64,000 nucleotides of DNA from positions 62,001 to 126,000 of the forward strand of contig VOPT01000001.1 of NCBI GenBank assembly GCA_009594865.1, read 5' to 3'. A program made the position numbers and the translations under genes. The DNA is from Nitrospira sp. (GTDB taxonomy: Bacteria > Nitrospirota > Nitrospiria > Nitrospirales > Nitrospiraceae). The notes under the pieces are model-generated. The model had not been told where the DNA came from, did no database searches, and worked only from the letters and a program-made list of their open reading frames with translations. This document shows positions 18,392 to 27,028 of the stretch, in pieces (the stretch's first letter is position 1; each line of letters starts with the position of its first letter).

Positions 18392-18470
18392 GACCATGCC
18401 CTCCAGACCTGTGACAGATGATGCAGGCGATTCATTGATTCACGAACTCAACGATGCATCCCGGGATACA

Positions 18471-18485
18471 GCAAGCGGCGTTCCA
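18471..18485 (-). promoter_or_regulatory. Sigma54-type (-24/-12) promoter of the efflux operon
   Basis: The minus strand reads TGGAACGCCGCTTGC, against the consensus TGGCACG-N4-TTGC: GG at 18484-18483 and GC at 18472-18471, exactly ten bases between. Start of transcription would be near 18459, about 65 bases before the adaptor gene. The palindrome at 18602-18617 is centred 126 bases upstream of the GG, a normal distance for an enhancer site. Confidence 0.72.
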
Positions 18486-18577
18486 GTGGAATCTATGGGC
18501 GCCGTTCCAGCTAACCCACGGCCACTTCGAGACAATTCACGCCACATCTCCTTGACACCAGGCTTCGATCGGAACCT

Positions 18578-18617
18578 GTGCCGAATACCGGCTGCCTTTC
18601 CTTCGGCACCTGCCGAA
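18578..18617 (-). promoter_or_regulatory. Palindromic upstream activator-like site, copy 1
   Basis: Plus strand: GTGCCGAA (18578-18585), 16 bases, then the palindrome TTCGGCA-CC-TGCCGAA (18602-18617). The three half-sites, the 16-base spacing and the loop text CTGCCT.TCC recur at 20777-20816. It lies upstream of a sigma54-type promoter and is probably a binding site for the GAF-AAA-Fis activator at 22039-24129. An alternative is an RNA hairpin of a leader transcript. Confidence 0.68.
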
Positions 18618-18629
18618 ATAGCGGCACGC

Positions 18630-19622
18630 TCATCGCCCGGCATTCTTGGCCTCAGCCGCATCTGGCCGATGGCGAAATGCCTCCATCGGCAAAATGTTGT
18701 ACTGCTGCCGAAGGACTTCAACCGGTTCCCGCATGACAGGCCAGTAGTCCCACTCATGATTGAGATCCACAGTCATGGCCGCGCCGCGCCGTATGGCGAT
18801 CAAGGCTAATTCCGGATCGAAAAATCCCGTTCGAGCCTTGGTGATCGGGGTCATGCGAATCCCCAAATGGAACTGCAACAGCACAAAAAACACGAAGAGA
18901 AACGGATCGCGCCGCTGAAACCCCGCGCTGAAACAGGCGACTTGCACTTCTCCTGCCGGGTCCGTGCCATAGCCCGAGAGGATGTGGGCGCAATCATGGA
19001 AGAGAATCGCCTCGGGAGCCCCGTTCCGCTCGCCCGGGAGCGCGAACCCGTTGCTGCGGCAATAATCCCAATAACTCCGCCCCAGCGATCCCGCAGGGTA
19101 CTGCGCCAATGCCTGGTACCGGGCCGCCAATTCGGCGTTCTCGTAGGTCCCGGCCAGCCCGCCCACAAATTTCGCCAACCCTCGCAACCCTTCCTGATTC
19201 CAGATCTCCGCCACCTTTTCGCGCAACCAGAAGCGGCGAACCAAATCGAGTCGTAAGTGAGCAATCTCCCGCTTCACCACATGGCGGAGGTTGGTGACCT
19301 CGGGAAGACTGACATGAAGCGCCGATGCGAACCGCTCGACCAACTCGGCTTCTGCGGGAGTCACCTCCCGATCGATCAACGACATCACGACGAGCCCGTT
19401 CACCAGCTGATTCCGAATCTGCTGGTCTGGCAACCCTACCGCCAATTCCTCCGGCGCAATCGTGTCGAGCCCGTCCACTTGATAAGTGGTGCCGAACACC
19501 CGCTGCACCGCCTCCAGCATCTGCCGTTCGGATTCATCGAGCGCGCCGTCCGCCAGTGCGACCGTTTTCATCGCGCGCAATCCCCAATGGGCCTGTTCCG
19601 CCGTCGGTATCCTGAGTTCCAT
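18630..19622 (-). CDS. TerB-like domain fused to a Coq4-like domain
   Basis: 330 residues. Residues 1-115 resemble TerB/DjlA-type acidic helical domains (ALADGALDESERQMLEAV near 22-39, and a second acidic repeat SLIDREVTPAEAELVERF). Residues 140-310 resemble COQ4: YPAGSLGRSYWDYC, then HDCAHILSGYGTDPAGE, which is the HDxxH-x11-E motif (His209, Asp210, His213, Glu225) that binds metal in COQ4. COQ4 acts in ubiquinone biosynthesis; the partner quinone here is unknown and may be menaquinone. It follows the DedA-rhodanese gene by 43 bases, so it is likely in the same sigma54-type operon. Confidence 0.78.
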   Translation of the reverse strand: MELRIPTAEQAHWGLRAMKTVALADGALDESERQMLEAVQRVFGTTYQVDGLDTIAPEELAVGLPDQQIRNQLVNGLVVMSLIDREVTPAEAELVERFASALHVSLPEVTNLRHVVKREIAHLRLDLVRRFWLREKVAEIWNQEGLRGLAKFVGGLAGTYENAELAARYQALAQYPAGSLGRSYWDYCRSNGFALPGERNGAPEAILFHDCAHILSGYGTDPAGEVQVACFSAGFQRRDPFLFVFFVLLQFHLGIRMTPITKARTGFFDPELALIAIRRGAAMTVDLNHEWDYWPVMREPVEVLRQQYNILPMEAFRHRPDAAEAKNAGR

Positions 19623-19665
19623 GGTGGCCCTCCCTGCATGGCTGACGCGGGATCGGCTCCCGCCG

Positions 19666-20619
19666 TCAGATCGCCAGCCCGTTCACCTGCATCAATCCCA
19701 ACGGCTCCACCCCGTCCCGGCTCGCCCGCCAGGCATCGAGACCACCGGCAAGCGGCCACACTCGCGAGAATCCTTTGCGTCGCAACAGCAAGACTCCTTG
19801 CGCACTCGCGGCATCAGCCGGGCAGGCACAATACAGCACCAGATCGCGGGAGCGGGGCAGCTCTCCATGCCGTCGCGCCAGCTCATCCAGCGACATGTGC
19901 AGCGCGGCGGGAATCCCAGGCTCTACCTCGACGGTCGGTCGTGGTCGTACATCAATGAGCAGCGGCGGCTCGGGGGCCGACAGTTTGTCCAGCAGTTCCG
20001 CCACCGTCATCCTCGGAACCGCCTGAAGTTGCAGGCGGACATGCCAGGCCTTCCAACCGATGTAGGCCGGCAATAGAACAGCCACAGCGAGCAGGAGCGC
20101 AGGAACGACCTGTTCCGAATAGGCCAGGGCCTGCTCCACCTGCCCGCTGAAGAGCAGGCCGAAACCCAATCCCGACCCGGCCCACGCGACAGCGCCCAGC
20201 GCATCGTAGAGCAGGAACAACGGGAGCCCCAAGCCCACAATCCCGGCCAACGGTGGGGCGATCGTGCTCAATCCCGGGATGAACTTCGCCACCAGCAAGG
20301 ATTGGACGCCATGCCTGCGAAAAAGCTCTTCAGTCCGCCGCACGCAGGCATCCGGCTCCAACGCGATCCGGCACAGCAGCGTGAGCACCGGTCGTCCACG
20401 CCACCGACCGGCGAGAAACCAGATGACATCCGCCAACAGCGTGGCTGAGAGCGCGACGACCAGGGCTCCCGACCAGGAAAGGTGGCCGGTCCCCACCAAT
20501 ACGCCCGCCGCGATCAGCAACGGCAATGCCGGAAACGGCAACCCAAGTTGCTCGGCCAGCACCCCACCGAATAACACCCACGCTCCATGCTGCTCCAATA
20601 ACCCACGCACCGATTCCAT
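19666..20619 (-). CDS. DedA family membrane protein fused to a rhodanese domain
   Basis: 317 residues. The first 200 form a DedA/SNARE-associated membrane domain with LPFPALPLLIAAGVLVG, the FRRHGVQSLLVAKFIPGLST motif with its conserved Arg and Pro, and about five helices. Residues 210-305 form a rhodanese domain (LLIDVRPRPTVEVEPGIP and VLYCACPADAAS, with Cys in the active-site loop). DedA proteins act in lipid carrier recycling and membrane homeostasis; rhodanese domains transfer sulfane sulfur. This fusion is known in several phyla. It is the first gene downstream of the sigma54-type promoter at 20669-20683. Confidence 0.87.
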   Translation of the reverse strand: MESVRGLLEQHGAWVLFGGVLAEQLGLPFPALPLLIAAGVLVGTGHLSWSGALVVALSATLLADVIWFLAGRWRGRPVLTLLCRIALEPDACVRRTEELFRRHGVQSLLVAKFIPGLSTIAPPLAGIVGLGLPLFLLYDALGAVAWAGSGLGFGLLFSGQVEQALAYSEQVVPALLLAVAVLLPAYIGWKAWHVRLQLQAVPRMTVAELLDKLSAPEPPLLIDVRPRPTVEVEPGIPAALHMSLDELARRHGELPRSRDLVLYCACPADAASAQGVLLLRRKGFSRVWPLAGGLDAWRASRDGVEPLGLMQVNGLAI

Positions 20620-20668
20620 CCGCCCCTCCTGTTGGCTCCTCTCTCATCACGTCGCAAGCGGGTGATAA

Positions 20669-20683
20669 GCAGGGTTCATTCCA
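20669..20683 (-). promoter_or_regulatory. Sigma54-type (-24/-12) promoter of the DedA-rhodanese/TerB-Coq4 operon
   Basis: The minus strand reads TGGAATGAACCCTGC: GG at 20682-20681 and GC at 20670-20669, ten bases apart, near the TGGCACG-N4-TTGC consensus. Transcription would begin near 20657, about 38 bases before the ATG. The upstream palindrome at 20801-20816 is centred 127 bases from the GG, within one base of the other promoter's geometry. Confidence 0.68.
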
Positions 20684-20776
20684 CCGGCTGCGGTCATATC
20701 ACAGGCACAGGATTTCCTGTTGTCTGAAGGGATTAGCGAGCAGAGACCGGGACAAGGCCATGTAGCCCGGGCGCCG

Positions 20777-20816
20777 GTGCCGAACGCTGACTGCCTGTCC
20801 TTCGGCACCTGCCGAA
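20777..20816 (-). promoter_or_regulatory. Palindromic upstream activator-like site, copy 2
   Basis: Plus strand: GTGCCGAA (20777-20784), 16 bases, then TTCGGCA-CC-TGCCGAA (20801-20816). It has the same half-sites and spacing as copy 1 at 18578-18617, and the intervening bases share CTGCCT.TCC. The two sites look like a common regulator's target upstream of two sigma54-type promoters. Confidence 0.68.
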
Positions 20817-20928
20817 ATATCGTCGCCCACTCATAGAGGAACGAGTTCAGGCACAGGAGAAATTAGGCGTGGGGTGTCTCGTGGGACTGATCGATCAGGC
20901 GATCGCCTGGCTTGAATGTCACATAGTA

Positions 20929-22020
20929 TCAAATCCACTCGGAGACGAGGCGAAAGCGATGGCGGAAGCCGATCAGAAAGCAGATGTGTACAGTGCACCG
21001 GAGCAGCCAGGCCCAGAGACCGGACACATGCATCGATCCGAATTGCGCGACAGCCTTGGCCCGCCCGATGGTGGCCAGGGTGCCTCGATCGACATAACGA
21101 AAGGCCGCCCGCTTGCCTGACACTGTCCGCGCTGCAATGACCGCCGCCACGTACCGCCCCTCCTGCATGGCACCCGCAGCCGGCCCTGGCAGGATATGGC
21201 CTTGCCCGTCCTGCACCGCCGCGGCATCACCGATCACGAACAGCCATTCATCATCCGGAACCGTCAGATCCGGCCGCACAAAAACCCGGCCGGCTGGATC
21301 CAGGGGAACGTTGAGCGAGGACAAAAGCGGAGAGGCGCGGGTGCCGGCCGCCCAGATGAAATGGCCGGTCTCGATGAATTGCCCGTCCAGCGACACGCCC
21401 TTCGGGCCGACGTCATGCACCCTCTGATTGAGGAGCACCGTGACGCCCATCGACTCCAGCGCAGACTGTGCGTTCACAGACTAATCGGGAGGAAAGCCCG
21501 AAGGGACCCTGGATCCCGCCTCTACCAGCAGAATTCTGACCGCTTGTCGTTGCAGAGAGGGAAAATCCGGGAGCATGGCGTTTCGGCCGATCTCCGCCAT
21601 GGCCCCGGCGAGTTCCACTCCGGTCGGTCCGCCGCCCACAATCACGAAGGTCAACGGAGTCGTACCGATCGACGTGGCGGCCCGGCGTTCCGCCTCCTCG
21701 AAGGCCAACAACATCCGCATGCGCAACGCAACCGCGTCAACGAGGGTCTTGAGCCCTGCAGCATGGTCCTCTCAGTCGGGACGGCTGAAGTAGGCGTGTC
21801 GGGCGCCGACCGCGACGATCAGGGCATCATAGGACACAGGCGGGTAGTCCGTAACCTGGACCTGCCTGGCCGCACGATCGATCCCCTGCACTTACCCCAT
21901 CACCACACGAATGTTCGACTGAGACCGGAAGATGGTCCGCAGGGGCCAGGCGATAGCACCGGGGGGAGAGCGCCGCCGTTGCCACTTGGTACACAGCAAC
22001 GGCTGAAAGAGATGCTGTGG
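20929..22020 (-). pseudogene. Decayed type II NADH dehydrogenase (FAD/NAD-binding)
   Basis: Reading the minus strand across stops gives clear NDH-2 text: FQPLL, YQVATAALSP, AIAWPLR, YDALIVAVGARHAYF, EDHAAGLKTLVDA, FVIVGGGPTGVELAGAMAEI, and a C-terminal half with HFIWAAGTRASPLL, LFVIGDAAAV and AQFGSMHVSGLWAWL. The N-terminal FAD-binding Rossmann motif is missing. There are in-frame stops at 21892-21894 (TAA), 21772-21774 (TGA, in place of Trp) and 21481-21483 (TAG), plus at least two frameshifts near 21960-22005. The longest intact piece (20929-21477) could still be translated but lacks the FAD domain. It lies just after the activator gene. Confidence 0.85.
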
Positions 22021-22038
22021 TCGCTGCGGGAGCGGGAG

Positions 22039-24129
22039 TTACACCGGCCGGGCAATGCCGAGCTTCTGCATCTTGGACTGGAGCGTAGTGCGTTTCATCC
22101 CTAAGCGGGCGGCAGCGCCGGACGATCCGCCGATGACCCAGTTCGTCTCCCGAAGGGCCTTGAGGATATGGTCGCGCTCCGCCTCTTCCAGCGTGGTGGC
22201 AGACCCGTTGGGCGGTAACGCCGGGCGTTTCAACTCCGCAGCCGGCACGAAAAGCTCCGACCCGGATGACAGGATGACAGCCCGCTCGACGAAGTTTTCC
22301 AGCTCCCGTACGTTGCCGGGCCACCCATAGGCCTGCAGCGCCCGCATGGCGTCGGCCGGGACGGTGTCGATGCGCTTTTTCATACGCGACGCGAACTTCT
22401 GGACGAAGTGCCGGACCAGTACAGGAATATCCTCGACTCGTTCCCGGAGCGGTGGCACGGTCACGGGGAAGACCTTCAGTCGGTAATAGAGATCGCTACG
22501 AAACTTCTGTTCATCCACCATCTGCCCCAGATCTCGATTCGTGGCGGCGATCACCCGGACGTTGACCCGCATCGTCCTGGTGCTCCCCAACCGCTCGAAT
22601 TCCTGTTCCTGGAGCACACGCAGCAGTTTGACCTGCAATTCCAGCGGAATCTCCCCCACTTCATCGAGAAAAATGGTGCCACGATCGGCCAATTCGAATC
22701 GCCCGATTTTCGTGGCGATGGCTCCGGTGAAAGCGCCCTTTTCATGCCCGAAGAGTTCGCTTTCCAACAAACCGGTGGGAATCGCGGCACAATTCAGCTT
22801 CACGAAGGTCCGTTCGCGGCGGTCGCTCAGATTGTGGAGGGCGCGTGCAATCAGTTCCTTGCCACTCCCCGTCTCGCCGAGAATCAACACCGTGGAATCG
22901 GTCGCGGCGACCGTCTGCACCTGTTTCAACACCTGTTTCAGCGCGCGGCTGTCCCCGACGATCTCCTCAAAGTTGTAGGCGGTTTGAATTTCCTCTTCGA
23001 GGTACACCTTTTCCTTGGCCAGCGTATCCTTCAGTGCCGCGATCTCGCGAAACGCCAAGGCGTTCTCGACGGCGATGGCAATTTGTTGTGCGACCTGCCC
23101 GAGCAACTGCACATCGTCCGGATCGAACCCGGCGTCCCGTCGCCGACCGACGTTCAACGCTCCCAAAGCATGGTTGCGCGAAAGGAGCGGTATGGAACAG
23201 AACGACTTGACGCCGCGGTCGAGCAGATCCTGCGCACAGGGCGACGTACCCGCCATGGCCAGCAGTTCTCGCTCTCCGAACAGGGCTGCTTTCCCCGTCG
23301 TAGTCGCGAGGCAGGACGGCGACTGTGTACTTTCCTCGATGCGCCCTTCCTCGATGAAGCTTTCATTCCGGTCGAAATCCAGCACATGGATGCGCCAGCG
23401 GCCGGTTGCCTCATCGCACAAGAGCAGGCTCGATCCGTCATGCTGAATGACCCGTCGTAAGCAGGCGCTGACGGCGGGGAACAATTGGTCCAAATCCAGG
23501 TGCGAGACCACCGCATTGTTGACTTCAAGCAACAGACGCAGCCGGTCCCGATCGTGCGCCAGATCCTGGTGATGCAGCACATTATCCACCGCCACCGCTA
23601 CCAGCTTGGCCACCTGATGCAGGAACGTCACGCTGCCTTCGTCGAAGGCACAGGGTTTCACACTGCCGAACCCGATGGCGCCCAACCGTCGCATGGCGGT
23701 CGTCAGCGGAAAGAAGCAGACGGATTGGACGCCGATTCCGCGCAAGGCGTCCATTCCGAGGTGAAACCGTGTCTCGTCCGCAAGCGACGGGATCAGGATC
23801 GGCTGTTGCTGCTCCCACACCCATGCGCTGGCCGAGTCCTTCATCGGGATCTCAAGGCCATCGAGAGATCGCGTCACCCGCCGCGCCTCCGCTGTCTCCA
23901 GCACATGAACCTTCATCACGTGCTTGGCAGCATCATGCAGCACCAGCCCGACGAAATCGAACGGCGCCACCTCAGGCAGGCATTGCGCCAGGCCCTGAAA
24001 GAGCGACGGCAAATCGTGGTGTGCGGCGATCTCTTCCGCCACCTGCAGCAAGGCGGCTCCGTGATCGGTGACCGCCGACTCAAGGTTGCCTGAAATCGTC
24101 TCATGCATGGGCATAGTATACGGTGCCAT
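22039..24129 (-). CDS. Sigma54-dependent transcriptional activator, GAF-GAF-AAA-Fis (FhlA/NorR-like)
   Basis: 696 residues. Two N-terminal GAF sensor domains (about 25-185 and 200-355), a linker helix (360-382), and an AAA+ domain with Walker A GETGSGKE (418-425), the sigma54-contacting GAFTGA (465-470) and Walker B IFLDE (486-490). The C-terminal Fis-type helix-turn-helix (about 650-690) reads [19 protein letters not shown]. All parts needed for sigma54 activation are intact. The start has GGAG five bases upstream. The signal is unknown; GAF domains may bind iron, NO or small molecules. It lies 54 bases after the cupredoxin gene. Two sigma54-type promoters with a shared palindrome lie 1.2-3.6 kb downstream and are likely targets. 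Confidence 0.94.
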   Translation of the reverse strand: MAPYTMPMHETISGNLESAVTDHGAALLQVAEEIAAHHDLPSLFQGLAQCLPEVAPFDFVGLVLHDAAKHVMKVHVLETAEARRVTRSLDGLEIPMKDSASAWVWEQQQPILIPSLADETRFHLGMDALRGIGVQSVCFFPLTTAMRRLGAIGFGSVKPCAFDEGSVTFLHQVAKLVAVAVDNVLHHQDLAHDRDRLRLLLEVNNAVVSHLDLDQLFPAVSACLRRVIQHDGSSLLLCDEATGRWRIHVLDFDRNESFIEEGRIEESTQSPSCLATTTGKAALFGERELLAMAGTSPCAQDLLDRGVKSFCSIPLLSRNHALGALNVGRRRDAGFDPDDVQLLGQVAQQIAIAVENALAFREIAALKDTLAKEKVYLEEEIQTAYNFEEIVGDSRALKQVLKQVQTVAATDSTVLILGETGSGKELIARALHNLSDRRERTFVKLNCAAIPTGLLESELFGHEKGAFTGAIATKIGRFELADRGTIFLDEVGEIPLELQVKLLRVLQEQEFERLGSTRTMRVNVRVIAATNRDLGQMVDEQKFRSDLYYRLKVFPVTVPPLRERVEDIPVLVRHFVQKFASRMKKRIDTVPADAMRALQAYGWPGNVRELENFVERAVILSSGSELFVPAAELKRPALPPNGSATTLEEAERDHILKALRETNWVIGGSSGAAARLGMKRTTLQSKMQKLGIARPV

Positions 24130-24183
24130 CCGGGCTCCTATGCAACTGTCTCGACGTGGCCCACCCGTTCACCCACTGGATCG

Positions 24184-25011
24184 TCACCGCACGTTGAACT
24201 CCCAGGTCATGCCCTGCGCAAAATGCGGCGCGCCGGTCTTGGGATCAGGGAAAAAGCAGATCAAGGCATACTGGCCTGGATCGAACTGCGCCGTGAAGAG
24301 GCCCCGGGCTCCTCGTTCAATGCCGACAATGCCCCCCAGTGGCCGTCCCGGCGGAGGCCCACCAGCCCCCGGCTCAAACGCCGCGATGAAGTCCTTGGCC
24401 TTCGCGGCCGGTGCTAGTTTCACCAGCACGACCTCGTGGGCTTGCGCGCCTTCGTTCACCAATTGAATGGTGTGCGACCCCGCGGTGATGGGTTTGGACA
24501 ACATGAACTGAAAATCCCGGGCGGTGATCACGACATCAGGCTTTGGCTCCGCGATGCGCGTCTGGACCGCCTCCGTCACCATGAAAGGCTTGACCATGCC
24601 CAACGCCACATGCGCGACTCCGGTCTTGTTGGGAATCAGACAGAGCACCAGGTGCTGCCCCGGTTGCAATTCCATCACCGCCGTTGCGCGATCGCCGGGT
24701 ACCACGGCGTTCGGTCCCCCGACGAAGGTTGCCCAGGTGGGTGGCTGCTGAGGATCGGCCGTCATCGCTGCGGCAAAGTCGGCCGGCGTCTTGCCCGGTG
24801 CTAACCGGACCAGTTGAGCATGGTGGACTTCAGCGCCCTGGTTCAGCACCTCGATGGCGGTCAGACCGGAGGGCACCTGCTCCGGACCCATAAAGCCATA
24901 GTCCGTCGCGGTCATGGTGAACTGCCCCGGCTGCGCTGCCAGCGTCTGTCCGGTCGGGTTCGTTGCGGCCAACGCGAGCACACAGAGCAAAGCCAATATA
25001 TGCGCCTTCAT
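24184..25011 (-). CDS. Exported two-domain cupredoxin-like protein
   Basis: 275 residues with a Sec signal peptide (cleavage near LAA-QPG). The mature protein is two copies of a cupredoxin-like fold. In each copy the type 1 copper ligand order His-Cys-His-Met is present: copy 1 His64, Cys124, His134, Met139 (CLIPNKTGVAHVALGM); copy 2 His192, Cys252, His263, Met268 (CFFPDPKTGAPHFAQGM). A periplasmic electron carrier or copper-binding role is expected. Start taken at the second ATG, six bases after AAGGAGG. It precedes the sigma54 activator in the same orientation and is divergent from the flavin-binding gene at 25154. Confidence 0.83.
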   Translation of the reverse strand: MKAHILALLCVLALAATNPTGQTLAAQPGQFTMTATDYGFMGPEQVPSGLTAIEVLNQGAEVHHAQLVRLAPGKTPADFAAAMTADPQQPPTWATFVGGPNAVVPGDRATAVMELQPGQHLVLCLIPNKTGVAHVALGMVKPFMVTEAVQTRIAEPKPDVVITARDFQFMLSKPITAGSHTIQLVNEGAQAHEVVLVKLAPAAKAKDFIAAFEPGAGGPPPGRPLGGIVGIERGARGLFTAQFDPGQYALICFFPDPKTGAPHFAQGMTWEFNVR

Positions 25012-25153
25012 GGTCATCCTCCTTGATCGTGAATTACGTCCAACACCGGCTCCCTCTCGAGGGAAGGTGTACCACGGGAGGCGCCGACTTCCTTCCTAAG
25101 AATATGCTATGGTGTCCCTAAATTTTTCCTAACCTGCTGCCACGGCGCCTGCG

Positions 25154-25609
25154 ATGATCCCCCCTGCCATCGTCGAATTGCTCCGCACCGGTGTCTCCGT
25201 CAATGTCGGCACTCGCGATGCGGATCTTCTGCCGGAATGCACCAGGGGCTGGGGTATCTGGGTGGATGACGAGCGTCAGGCGGTGACCCTGTTGCTCACG
25301 GAATCCGCGTCGGCACAGACCCTCGCCAACCTCCGCGAGAACGGGCTCATCGCCATCACCTGCTCACGGCCTACCGACCACGTGACCTGCCAACTCAAGG
25401 GCAAGATCACGCACATTCGTCCGGCAACCCCAGAGGACTATGCCCGGCAACGGCAGTGGCGTCGGGCGTTTCTTGGGGAACTCATCGCAGTCGGGGTTCC
25501 GGCCGAGCAGGCCGACGCCATCATCATGGAGCCCGCCGTGTCAGTGGGAGTGCACGTGACCGGTGTCTTCGCCCAAACACCCGGCCCAGGCGCCGGCGAA
25601 AAGGTCTGA
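25154..25609 (+). CDS. Pyridoxamine 5'-phosphate oxidase-like flavin-binding protein
   Basis: 151-residue single-domain protein of the split-barrel flavin-binding family: VSVNVGTRDADLLPECTRGWG, then LRENGLIAITCSRPTDHVTCQLKG, and a C-terminal PAVSVGVHVTGVFAQTPGPGAG. It probably binds FMN or F420; the substrate is unknown. It starts a rightward pair: the next gene begins three bases after its stop and carries a similar fold at its N-terminus. It lies about 140 bases from the divergent cupredoxin gene, so the two may share a control region. Confidence 0.83.
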   Translation: MIPPAIVELLRTGVSVNVGTRDADLLPECTRGWGIWVDDERQAVTLLLTESASAQTLANLRENGLIAITCSRPTDHVTCQLKGKITHIRPATPEDYARQRQWRRAFLGELIAVGVPAEQADAIIMEPAVSVGVHVTGVFAQTPGPGAGEKV

Positions 25610-25612
25610 CGC

Positions 25613-26998
25613 ATGGAGCGCGCCACGCTGACGCTCAAAGACCTCTGGGCCTGCTTCGAAGGTATCATTCCGGCCACCATCGCGACCTGCGCGAAAGACG
25701 GCACCCCCAACATCAGCTATGTGAGTCAGGTCCATTACGTCGATCCCGAGCATGTGGCGATCTCGTTTCAGTTCTTCAACAAGACACGCAAGAACATCGC
25801 CGAACATCCCTTCGCCTGCGTGATGGTCCTGGACCCGCGTGCCATACAGGCTTACCGGCTGTCCCTGAAGTATGAGCGATCGGAATCCTCGGGCCCCTTG
25901 TTCCACGCCATGTCGTTGCAACTGCAGGCCATTGCCTCCCATGCGGGCATGTCCGACGTGTTTCGTCTCCGGGCCGCCGATATCTATGCCGTGCGCCGCA
26001 TCGAGCGAGTCGAGGGCATCACCTCACTCCCCACCCCGCCGCGCGACGAACGACCTCCGTCCCTCTTCATTGAGCCGGACCTGCACGCGTTGCGGGTCAT
26101 CGCCGAACGGCTGAACCGGACCGAATGCCTCGGCGAATTGTTGGAGACCGCGCTCCACTGTCTGGACGAATTCTTCGGCCTGCACCACACGATGCTGCTG
26201 CTGGTGGATGAGAAGCGCCGCACGCTCCAGACCATTGCAAGTCGCGGCTACCAGGAAAACGGGGTCGGCTCCGAGGTGGGTTTCGGGGAGGGCCTCATCG
26301 GGACGGTCGCAATCGCGAAACTGCCGCTGCGGCTCTCCGGGCTCGACCACACGTTGCGCTATGCCCGCGCGGTCCATGATCGTGCCGAAGCGGTGTCGGG
26401 TCCCGATGCCGTCTGTCGCGAGATTCCCCTGCCCGGTCTGTCGAATGCCTCGACGCAGATTGCAGTCCCGCTGATGATCCGACACCGTTGCCTGGGGGTG
26501 TTGGTCGCTGAAACCTTGGAACCACTCAGACTGCTGATTCGTGAAGAAACACTGATGGCCATCGTGGCCGGCCATCTGGCTGCCGGAATCGAGCAGTCGG
26601 CGCAGGAGACTGAGGATCAGGTTCCGATTGACGGCCCTCTCCCGACACCACCCGCGGTCCGTTCAGTCTCCTCGCAACGCTCGTTCTGCTTCTATCATGC
26701 GGATGACTGCATCTTCGTCGACGGTGAATACTTGATCAAGAACGTCCCGGGACGCATTCTCTGGCGGATTCTGAAACAACACCAGGACGAACAACGAGTG
26801 GAGTTCACGAATCGCGAACTGCGGATAGATAGTTGGCTGGGCCTGCCCGAATGGAAAGATAACTTCGAAACACGATTGATTCTGTTGCGCAAACGGCTGG
26901 AACAGAAATGCCCCGACGTACGCCTCGTGCCACGCGGACGCGGGCGATTCGCGCTCGAAACCTCGGTGAAGATTGTCCTGTCTGAAAAGCCTGCGTGA
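25613..26998 (+). CDS. Flavin-binding split barrel-GAF-winged helix protein
   Basis: 461 residues in three parts. Residues 1-130: PNPOx-like split barrel (CAKDGTPNISYVSQVHYVDP). Residues 155-330: GAF domain (LLETALHCLDEFFGLHHTML, VGFGEGLIGTVAIAKLPLRL). Residues 350-455: a C-terminal domain (CIFVDGEYLIKNVPGRILWR, then FETRLILLRKRLEQ) that resembles an OmpR-like winged helix. This predicts a flavin- and ligand-sensing DNA-binding regulator, although the DNA target is unknown. It is probably co-transcribed with the small flavin-binding protein just upstream. Confidence 0.8.
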   Translation: MERATLTLKDLWACFEGIIPATIATCAKDGTPNISYVSQVHYVDPEHVAISFQFFNKTRKNIAEHPFACVMVLDPRAIQAYRLSLKYERSESSGPLFHAMSLQLQAIASHAGMSDVFRLRAADIYAVRRIERVEGITSLPTPPRDERPPSLFIEPDLHALRVIAERLNRTECLGELLETALHCLDEFFGLHHTMLLLVDEKRRTLQTIASRGYQENGVGSEVGFGEGLIGTVAIAKLPLRLSGLDHTLRYARAVHDRAEAVSGPDAVCREIPLPGLSNASTQIAVPLMIRHRCLGVLVAETLEPLRLLIREETLMAIVAGHLAAGIEQSAQETEDQVPIDGPLPTPPAVRSVSSQRSFCFYHADDCIFVDGEYLIKNVPGRILWRILKQHQDEQRVEFTNRELRIDSWLGLPEWKDNFETRLILLRKRLEQKCPDVRLVPRGRGRFALETSVKIVLSEKPA

Positions 26999-27028
26999 TG
27001 GTGAGCGGCACGATCAGCGAAACGGCTC

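Noticed and set aside
18622..18635. GG-N10-GC pattern on the plus strand, possible sigma54 promoter
   Set aside because: It points into the 3' end of a leftward gene, has poor -24 and -12 contexts, and no gene starts downstream.
22408..23460. 350-codon plus-strand frame
   Set aside because: Antisense to the intact sigma54 activator.
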